Assembly: GCA_035079385.1 (NCBI GenBank)
Contig: JAVHKY010000029.1
Span: 6,510,001-6,574,000 of the forward strand
Length of the DNA: 64,000 nt
Direction: 5' to 3'
Origin: Aspidiotus rigidus
Taxonomy: Eukaryota > Arthropoda > Insecta > Hemiptera > Diaspididae
The first letter of the stretch is position 1, and the number at the start of each line of letters is the position of its first letter. A program made the translations under genes and the position numbers. Positions 51,901-61,500 of the stretch are shown here, piece by piece. The notes beneath the pieces were generated by a model. That model searched no databases. It had not been told where the DNA came from and saw only the letters and a program-made list of their open reading frames with translations.

Positions 51901-52919
51901 GTACAGCGAAATTAATAAAGATCATGTTTCATGTCTTTCTCAGTAGCTAGTGCTTTTGGTAAGTTCACTCGCCTTAGTCTGGTACAGGTCCAGATTAAAA
52001 TATTTCAAGATAATACCTTCGTTCTGCTCGTTCGCTCCCCTCCTTGATCTAGTATAAGTCTACTACAGAAAATTTTAAGCTAATAGCTTTTAGAGGCCAC
52101 CAGTGGCTTTTAGGGAGCTCACTCGCTCCGCTCGTTCGCCCCTTTTCCTCATCTAGTACAGGTCCAGTTTGGAATAGTATAGGATTTCGAAATTTTTCAG
52201 GTTAGTCATTATAGGCCTAGTATAGTGAAGGCTGAAGTTTCTCCTGATTGTTTCAGAGTTTTTCTAGAGGCCAAGAGCCAAGATAGTACAAACTAGAGAA
52301 TGGGTATCTTCCACTATCATGACAAGCCCCAATTCTCTTGTTTCAAGATGAATTTACCCCAGCTACAAAATAACTTGAACACAAACTGGAGAATAAGTAC
52401 TTTTCAATAGGTGTAATGAAGACCCAATTCTCCTGATTGTTTCAAACTTAATTTTTGCAAGGGCCAAAAGCCAAGATAGACACAAACTAGAGAATGAGTG
52501 TCTTCCACCACCATCAAGATGAATCCCCCAGTTACAAACTAAGTTGAACATGAACTGGAGAATAGGCACTTTCCCAAAGTACGACAAAGACCCAATTCTC
52601 CTGATTGTTTCAGACTGAGTTTCTCCAGAGGCCAAGTACCACAATAGACACAATTTTCCACTGTCATGACAGAGCCCCAATTCTCTTGTTTCAAGAACAC
52701 AAATTGGAGCAAAAGGACAACAATGATCCAATTCTCCCATGATGAGGCAGATTACTTTTTTTCATTTGCTAGCACTTGTGTAGGCAAAATTTTACTAATA
52801 ATTATAGTTTCTGTGAATAAATGGCTTGTGAGATATATCCTCCTTCTCACTGATTTGTTGCTTAGGAAAACTGTGATTGCAGAAATGTTGCCTACACACG
52901 TACAAGAAAGTGGTTGCAG
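51901..52919. other. Intergenic repeats
   Basis: Imperfect repeats of a ~110-bp unit (CCCAATTCTCCTGATTGTTTCA, AACTAGAGAATGAG) from about 52230 to 52740. No gene. Confidence 0.45.
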
Positions 52920-53260
52920 ACTGTCAAGATAGTGTGGTAGGCACTAACACACCTTAGCGCGACTCTTTCCTTCTGTAGGCTGGCTACCTTCATGGAGTCA
53001 GCCCATACTGGGGCAACATACAAGAGTATTATTGATAATACAGTCCTCATCATGGTCCTTCTACTTGATTCTCTCGGCCCTCCTAGATTTGTCATCAAGC
53101 GGCTTAGGTAGATTATGAGCCTGCCTGCCTTTTCCTTTGTCATCAGAAAATGGTGTCTGAAGTTCAGCTTTGAGTCAAACCAGATGCCCAGATACTTCAT
53201 CACTTTCTTGATTGCAGTTTCTACACATTGCAGGAAAAAGGTTGGTGGAAAGTTCTTTCA
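52920..53260 (-). pseudogene. R1-clade reverse transcriptase fragment
   Basis: Homologous to the middle of the 1853-4327 frame: KYLGIWFDS, NFRHHFLM, EKAGR, YLSRLM.NLGGPRE, APVWADSMK and ALRCVSAYHT. Only the thumb region is left, with indels. It is a 3'- and 5'-truncated relic. Confidence 0.75.
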
Positions 53261-53639
53261 GGACTGGAAAATATTATTACCACCAAAAAATTACAAATGT
53301 ATGGCATTGTGCTGGTATGAGTGAATACAAGAGGGCGACGCATATATGAAACCTATGTCCAGACTTGACCATCAGCCCTTCTGATTCCCTTAGGCAACCC
53401 ATACCACTTGTAATATCAATTAGTAGTAGACTCTATCACTGTAGGCTGTAGAAAGCCATATCTTGTTGTGGTAAGTAAACACAAGATGGCAGGGTATATT
53501 TGAATATCATGCCTAAGATGTTCTGTTGATAACATCGGACAGTGTTTTGAATAAATACATTAGGTTTGAACATGTGTGTTTGTATTAGTAAATACAAAAT
53601 GGCGGGGCATAAATGGTATATGAACATGATACCAGTATG

Positions 53640-53852
53640 ACTGTGATACTCTCCTAATACTTTGGGTGTTTTTTTGCCCTCGTAGTGTGAGTAAATATTT
53701 ACTCACACTTCTTTAAAATGATGCAAATATATGAAAAGTTATATAATATGTCTTTTCATATATTTGCATCATTTTAAAGAAGTGTGAGTAAATATTTTCT
53801 CACACTACTAGAGCAAAAAATCACCTAAAGTATTAGGAGAGTATAACAGTTA
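53640..53852. repeat. Palindromic element, copy 1
   Basis: Arms of about 100 bp around a short centre (GTTATATAATATGTC), with AGTGTGAGTAAATATTTACTC near the arm middle. Confidence 0.7.
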
Positions 53853-54023
53853 TGCTGGTATCATGTTTGTACTCAATCATCAGCCCTTCTGATTACCTTA
53901 GGCAACCCACACCACTTGTAATATCAATTAGTAGTAGACTCTATCACTGTAGGCTGTAGAAAGCCATATCTTGTTGTGGTAAGTAAACACAAGATGGCAG
54001 GGTATATTTGAATATCATACCTA

Positions 54024-54146
54024 TACTCTGTTCACATTAAGGAAGGATAGAAATATGACCTTGAGAACAGAACGGTAGATTAAAATTACCCGGAGCGTTC
54101 CGTTCTCGAGGTCATATTTCTATCCTTCCTTAATGTGAACAGAGTA
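54024..54146. mobile_element. 123-bp palindromic MITE, copy 2
   Basis: Opposite orientation to 4552-4674, same length and ends, TA on both sides (54022-54023, 54147-54148). The tandem copy at 53511 has the uninterrupted sequence CCTAAGAT, which gives the empty site. Confidence 0.9.
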
Positions 54147-54268
54147 TAAGATATTGTGTTGACAACATCGGACAGTGTTTGAATAAATACATTAGGTTTG
54201 AACATGTGTGTTTGTATTAGTAAATACAAAATGGCGGGGCATAAATGGTATATGAACATGATACCAGC

Positions 54269-54482
54269 ATGACTGTGATACTCTCCTAATACTTTGGGTG
54301 TTTTTTTGCCCTTGTAGTGTGAGTAAATATTTACTCACACTTCTTTAAAACGATGCAAATATATGAAAAGTTATATAATATGTCTTTTCATATATTTGCA
54401 TCATTTTAAAGAAGTGTGAGTAAATATTTACTCACACTACTAGAGCAAAAAATCACCCAAAGTATTAGGAGAGTATAACAGT
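54269..54482. repeat. Palindromic element, copy 2
   Basis: Almost identical to 53640-53852 and in the same place of the tandem unit. Confidence 0.7.
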
Positions 54483-54769
54483 TATGCTGGTATCATGTTT
54501 GGACTCAATCATCAGCCCTTCTGATTACCTTAGGCAACCCACACTGCTTGTAATGTTATTTAGTAGTGGACTCCATTATTGTAGGCTGTGGAAAGCCATA
54601 CCTTGTTGTGATAAAGTCATACAAGATGGCGGGCCATGTTTGAATATCATACAGGGTGTTGTGTTGATGGTAGCACCACCTACTTTCATAATATTATAAA
54701 ATTAGACAGTATTTTGAATAGACATAAGTTTGAATGTGTTTATGCTGGTGGTAGTAAATACAAAACAAG

Positions 54770-55000
54770 GGCTTCCTTGACAAAGTTAAAGGAGGAACGC
54801 AGGGAACCTGTTTCATGAGTTGAATGGGATTTTGTATTGAGAATTCAAGGAAGCCTAGATCTAAGTGAAGCTAGTACAATGAAGGCCTAGACCTACTATA
54901 AGCCTAGTATAATATAGTTCAATTGTCCAAATTTTTTTCGATTTTCTAGCTATATATGATAGGAGGGGGACTTGGAAAAATTCCGACCTAGAGTCAACAG
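54770..55000. repeat. Copy of the 50.5-kb dispersed repeat
   Basis: Matches 50515-50720 (GGAACGCAGGGAACCTGTTT, CTAGATCTA.GTGAAGCTAGTA). Confidence 0.65.
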
Positions 55001-55205
55001 TTTGAAGGAAATAAATTTTCATCAATCCAGGACAATTCATTCTGTAATCGACGACAGTACTTTAGTCATAGAGAAAAATTAATGATCATCCTTGACCGAG
55101 CTGAACTAACTCAGTATACATCAGATCAAAATATCACTGCTCAATCTTGCGCTACTACGACTAAATTCGATTCAAAATAAAACGAACTTATTATACAACG
55201 CATAT

Positions 55206-55211
55206 TTTATT
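55206..55211 (-). terminator. Polyadenylation signal of the papilin-like gene
   Basis: AATAAA on the minus strand, about 105 bp after the stop codon at 55316. Confidence 0.55.
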
Positions 55212-55315
55212 ACATATACAATTTTCTACAGTCAACATCTTTGACCCAGAGAGCCGTTTGTACCGTCTCTGATGGGTATCATGCTCATTAAAACATCACA
55301 AAAGTGTCTACCAGA

Positions 55316-55548
55316 TCAATGTTTGACTAGGTCTCTGGTCTGACGTGTGCTTCTTTTGTACAGGAGTTGATTATCGTCGCCACCGGACGAAGACAAGAAG
55401 GAATCTTGTGGAGATAATTGGCCCGCTAGCGTGCAGGATCTACAACAGAATTTTGCGTAATACCTATGCAAGCAATAGCGCGCTTTCACGATCAGGGCGC
55501 AATTGGCGAAATAAGGATTATCCGAACAATTTGGATGTATATACGTTC
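55316..55548 (-). CDS. Papilin-like terminal exon with PLAC domain
   Basis: Acceptor TGATTTCAG, phase 1. Six-Cys PLAC pattern (NCSDNPYFANC, ARYCLHRYY, FCCRSC), then about 40 polar residues and TGA at 55316-55318. Confidence 0.85.
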
Positions 55549-58500
55549 CTGAAATCAGAATTGTAAATTTGTTACAGCAAGGGTTCAAACCAAAATACTA
55601 ATTAGAGGGCAATGTTATTAAGAGATCTTAAGACTTAGTCTGATAAACATATTGGGACTTTGGGAGCGTTTACTGCTGACGTCAAAAGTGTCAAATTTGT
55701 CAAAAAAGTATGCAACCTATTACTTAATTTAATTCATTCAACACACAATTTCCCATGAAAAAAGTAACCTCTTCAAGAAGAGCACTAAAATGGCCTCTTC
55801 TCGATTCTCAAAATTAAGTTTCATCCCCTGATGATGTCACTATTTAGCATGTATATTTTTCTGAGAAATTTGATACAACCCTGGGTTCAGACGTTCAAGT
55901 TCATGACCATTTTAACGGAAATATTTATCGGTCAAACAGTCACGGTCAATGTAGTAGGTTCCTTTCAAACAGTTATTGGTCAATCGGTCAACAAACATTT
56001 TTTTCCTTTCGGTCATCGGTTATAACTTCAGTTATATAAGTGTTATTTCGCAAACCCTACTGTCCCCAAACTTTTGGAATAACAAAACATCAACATTTTT
56101 GATTATCATTGTAAAATTTCACTAAATAGGGCTTTTAGTGTTTTAAATAACGCGTTTCTGTCGCTAGCGGAAAAATTACGTTTATTGTCTATTTGCTCCA
56201 AAACTAGGACGAAAATATAAAGAGAATAGAAGTAGAGCGTGAAATTCCCGTTAAATTGAGATTGTACTTTCCTACTCATCAAAATTCCTACAATTTTATT
56301 TTTCCCTTTAAAATAGGATTGCTCCCTCTTACCGGTAATCCATCTAATGACAGAATTTGCACAAAAGCGAGACCATTGACAGAATCTTGGACAAAAGCGA
56401 GGGGTCTCAAGAGTTACGATGCTAGGGCGAACCGGTACGTATATCATTTTACGGCCAATAGGTTATCTTAACATGTTTTTAGGTAATATTATTCATATCT
56501 CACCTTCTACGTTTATAGTTATAACGCTAAATGAACTGCTGAAAGAGTTTTCGGCACTGCAATTGTACTCTCCGCTATCGCTACCCTCGGCGCTACGAAT
56601 AATCAACACATTTTGCTCTGAAACAATCCATAAAAAATTATTAATACCCCTGACGTGTCCTACTGATGGGGCTCATTTGCCTCATCCTCACCATTAATCA
56701 TAATCTTCGCGTTCGGCTGAATCTTCTCCTTATTCTTATACCAGGCGATTTCAGGCGTCGGATATCCTTCGACTGTACACGGTATCGCAACATCCACTCC
56801 ATTCGCGAACGTCGTCTGATTAAGGCTTATGTCCGTCTGTACCGGCACTGTATAACCAAACAATACAGAAAATCATTAGACACCTCATTAGAATACGTTT
56901 GGATTCGCAAGCCCTGTTTTTGACGTTTGAAGTATTTCTCTAATCCACCTTACCAGAGTACGCTCTGCGCGTTGTCACCTCCGTGACCGGTACTACAGCC
57001 GTATCATAGGGCGAACGCGTCGACGGGTACGAATTGTCGGGTCTCGCTGGTAGCAAATAAATCGTATAAGCTTTGTCTTCGGGTGCAACCGTAACCACGC
57101 GACCAACACCATGCAAAGTAGTTGTCCAAGAAACAGCCCGATCCTGACCATTATACGCTTGACACGTATACGGTCCCAGTAGTCGCAGCGTTACGCGACG
57201 AATAACCAAAGAATGATCTTTTCGCTGTTCGTATAGATCAGTTTGCTTTGGTAGCATCTTTTCCTCTTTCCACCAGGAGACTAAAGGACTAGGATAACCA
57301 TACGCGTAACACTGCAGAACGGCTGGTGCGTCTAATGACACCACCACATTGGGTTCCTCTAGTATTTCAGCGGCGCGATTTACTCCATCTGAGCGATCGG
57401 TTGTGCATAGGTTAGCGCGAGTGCAAAGAAAAAAGAGAAAACAAATCACCGGGCATGCAAGTTATTAGAAGAGTGCTTTAAGTAGTACAAGTGAGTGTAA
57501 GAGCAAAAAGTGTAATCAAAAAAGGAATATAGGAGACTCTGACGAGTAGTTAGATCTTTTAAATTTAAATGGCACTATTTATCGTTAGCATTTTAGGTAC
57601 AAGTTGTCGAAGCTAAATAAATCTATGAATGGTCCATGATGTTACTGATCTTTAATGTGAAATTTCAAGCTAAAAAGCAGCGTATTGGCAATATCATTTA
57701 TTGTTGACTATGAATAATTATGATTATGAGTTTTTTTTAGATATCTGTTTGTCATATTATTATCAGAATATATCTCGTGATTATCTCTTTCATATTTATG
57801 TTGTTATTTAATATTTATTAATATCAACTACGATCCATTGTCCATATGGTAGCAGAGCGTCTGGTATTCTGTATTCAGGATTTGGTTGGTTATTAGAACG
57901 CGGAATTTCGAATCTTTCTAGTGAATTGGAACTTATCTGAGGTTATCGATTCGGTAAAATGGTTTGAATTTTAAATATTGTAGAGAATTTACTATGAATA
58001 TATTGACCGGTCAGTAGTCTAGTAGTTCTGTAATATTTTTTTTTTCGTGTATGCACCTAATCAATTTTTTTTCGAAGTGACAGCATAATTTGAGTTGATA
58101 AAAATATTACGAATGATAATTGATACGCTTAGCCTATATCAAAATTACTAGGCAATACCTAAATCGAATTTATTATACTACGTAGCCTATAAAGTTATAG
58201 CCTAACAAAAAATAAAAAAAAGGAGAACGAAATATACATGGCTACATGTCTATTAAATAGAAATAGTAGGCCTACAAGTTTTATCATTCAAAGATGTTTT
58301 GATATCGATTGTCGACGACATACAGATTGAAATTCTTAAAAAAAAATATATATTTAATCGAATTTGCTATTCAGTAAGTAATTTATTATTATATTTCATT
58401 CAGTATGCAATCACGATTGTAAGAGATTTCATTTTTTTTTTAATGGAAATTGTCTTGAGAGTACCAAGCAATTTCGAAAATCTTTGTTTCCAAATTTTAC

Positions 58501-61500
58501 GCTAAGCTAGTGTTCGGCTATTGTAAACTTGGAAAGAAATTGTAAGGATAGTAAACCTGAGGAACTCGCTCGATGTACCGGTATTTATCAAAGAATTTTT
58601 TTTATCATCGATTGTTCAAGAGGTAGAGGTGTTATAAAACATTCTACCGGCATATTGTGAGCTTATTTGAATTTTTTAATTGGTTTAAAAGATTGCATAT
58701 TGATGTATTACTAGTGTTCAGTATACAAAAATGTGTAATCAATAATTATTGATGGTTTAAAATTATATTCTTACTTAGTTATGGCGGATAATGAAGAGGA
58801 CGACTTGTTACAGTCGGATTATGAGGATGGAAAAAATAATACGAACGATGGCTCACGTGTGAAAGAAACTCAGGTAGAAATTTATTTATGAGGGGTATTG
58901 GCAATATCATTTATTGGATTTGACTTGGAATTTCTCAATTAATTCTATTGGCAATATCATTTATTGTTGGCTATGAATAATTATGATTGAGTTTTTTTAG
59001 ATATCTGTTTGTCATATTATTATCAGAATATATCTCGTGATTATCTCTTTCATATTTATGTTGTTATTTAATATTTATTAATATCAACTACGATCCATTG
59101 TCCATACAGCGCAATCATGGTACTAAAGACGCGGAAAGCTCCGAGCACTACAGGATCAATAAATCAATCGATATTACCCGGTCACATTGAAAAAAAGTCA
59201 TGTATCTCAAGTAAGTTTCCCAAATGGATCGACAACTATGTTACACTGAAACTCATAACAGAGTTGATCCCAGTATCAAAGGTCAAAATTTTTGTAAGTC
59301 CTCCTCCTATCATACACTATTGCTCGAAACTCGAAATTTTTTCCAGTCGAGCTATGCGAGATAGGAGAAGGACATGCCTACTTTTGTAGATCGTAATTCT
59401 ATCGAAAAGTTGAAATTTTAACAGGGAACCTTTTTTTATCGAGGGGTTTAAAAGAAACGTCCGCCATCCGTCGTTTGGCCGGCCGGCAAAGCTCGGAGCT
59501 TGAAAATTTTCAATTTCCCCCTCTTGTCATATATACCTTGGAGGTCCACATTTTTCCAAGTTCTCCACCTATCTAGCTTGCAGGGCACCAGTGACGTCAC
59601 AATTTGATGCCACCATAGGTAAGCCTCGTGACGTCACAATCTGATGACGTCATAGGTTTAGTTGTTCTTTAGTTTCACTCCTGTTATAACATGGTTCCGA
59701 AGTCCGGGCGTATGACGTCACAGTTTGATGAAGTCATAGGTAAGGTTTGTGACGTCACAATCTGACGTCAAAAGCCCGTCACGTCACAATTAGATGACGT
59801 CATAGATCGGTTTTTCTTTAGTTTCACTCCTATTATAACATGGTTTAGTAGAAGAAAGAGAACTTGTCCAGACGGTATCAAGATTTGAGAGTGTATTATA
59901 ACATGGTTCCAAAGTCCGCGCCTGTGACGTTAGAGTTTAATGACGTCATAGGTAATCCTTGTGACGTCATAATCTGATGCGTTTGGTTTCACTCCTATTG
60001 TAACATGGTTCCAAATTCCGAGGCTGTGACGTCACAATCTGATGGCGTCAAAAGCCCGGGCATGTCACGTCACAATTTGATGACGTCATACGTAGTCCTG
60101 TGACGTCACATTGTGATGACTTTATAGATCAGTTGTTCTTTAGTTTCACTTCTACTACAACACGGTTTCAAAGTCCGGGTTTATGACGTCACAATTTGAT
60201 GACGTCATAGGTAGCCTTATGACGTCACGATTGAGCTGCATCGATGTATTGACGAGATGGAGCGAGGAAAATTCGATGCCTTTAAACACCAAAAAAGGTA
60301 AAGTGATGACGTTCTCTCGCAAGCGAACTAAGATTCAGGCAGAATATCGGATACGTGGAGAGATTTTAGAATCAGTCGAGGAAATTCGGGATCTAGGTGT
60401 CCTCTTCGATCCCAGAATAAACTTTGATTGCCACTTACACAAGGTACTGAATAGCGCAAAACGCAATCTGGGTGTCATTATGAGACAGACCAAATCTTTT
60501 GTCAACGATGTCTGTTCTCCGCTTGCTGTATCTGGTGCTTGTACGATCGCATCTGGATAGTGCAAGTGTGATATGGGGTCCAGTAGGTAAGGGGAAGTTG
60601 AAAAAAATTGAACTTATTCAAAAAATATTTACAAGATATATCTGTTTTAGAAATTTTGGATATTACGATACCTCAATTACTTATTCGGAGTTGGTCCTTG
60701 GCTACGAGTTAACTACTCTAAAAGTGAGAAGGGAAATTAGTTTAATAATGATAGTGAGGGATATCCTGTGTGGAAAAACTGAATCGTCGTTCTTACTAAG
60801 TAAGATAAATTTCCTCGCTTCATCCAGAACGAGTAGGTGTAGAGATATCTTTCAGATTCCTCAGGCACAGAACACAGCAGTTTTCTTCTGCTCCACTGCT
60901 TCTTGCCCTGTCTCTCTTGAACCGTGTTGTTAAAGAAGACCGCACAATTGATATATTTTTTGACAGTAGAAAAATGTTAGGTAGCAAGGTGACGACGACA
61001 GTCCTCATGAACTTGGAAACAAATTGATAATACTTGCCCAGACCTTATTTTTGTTCATTATTCATCCATCCATCTTTTTTTTTTCTTTTTTTTTTTTCTC
61101 TTCTTATCATAAATATTTTAGGCTGATCTTGTCCGCACCCCTATGATCAGATGGCCTCCATAATATATCCGTAATTATTATTATTATTATACCTATTTAT
61201 TTATTTATATATTTTTTTTTCTATTCATTTATTTTTCTTTTTATTTATTCTTCGAAATGATTGGTTTGTGGAAGGGGTTAGGGGATTGGACATGGGACCA
61301 GGGTTGGGGTGGCTAGTGATAAACATATTATCATTATTGTTGTTTTTTTTTTTTTTTTTTTCGTTTTTATTGTACTTTTTTTTTTTTTTTTTTACATATT
61401 TTGTTTTTGATTTTGTTTTTTTTTTTTGTTTATAGTGCCCTCCTGTCATTGGCCGATAGGGTGTTGGAGGGCACTCTAAAAATAATAATAATAATATTAT

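Larger units (their letters stand above)
53354..54760. repeat. Two-and-a-half tandem copies of a ~500-bp unit with palindromes
   Basis: The block ATCAGCCCTTCTGATT...AGTAGTAGACTCTATCACTG recurs at about 53370, 53877 and 54508. The first two copies are followed by a ~210-bp palindrome (53640-53852 and 54269-54482). Copy two contains the 123-bp MITE. The third copy is shorter and more diverged. Confidence 0.75.

Noticed and set aside
61225..61449. Lys/Asn-rich minus-strand frame
   Set aside because: Antisense of T-rich low-complexity 3' UTR of the non-LTR element.
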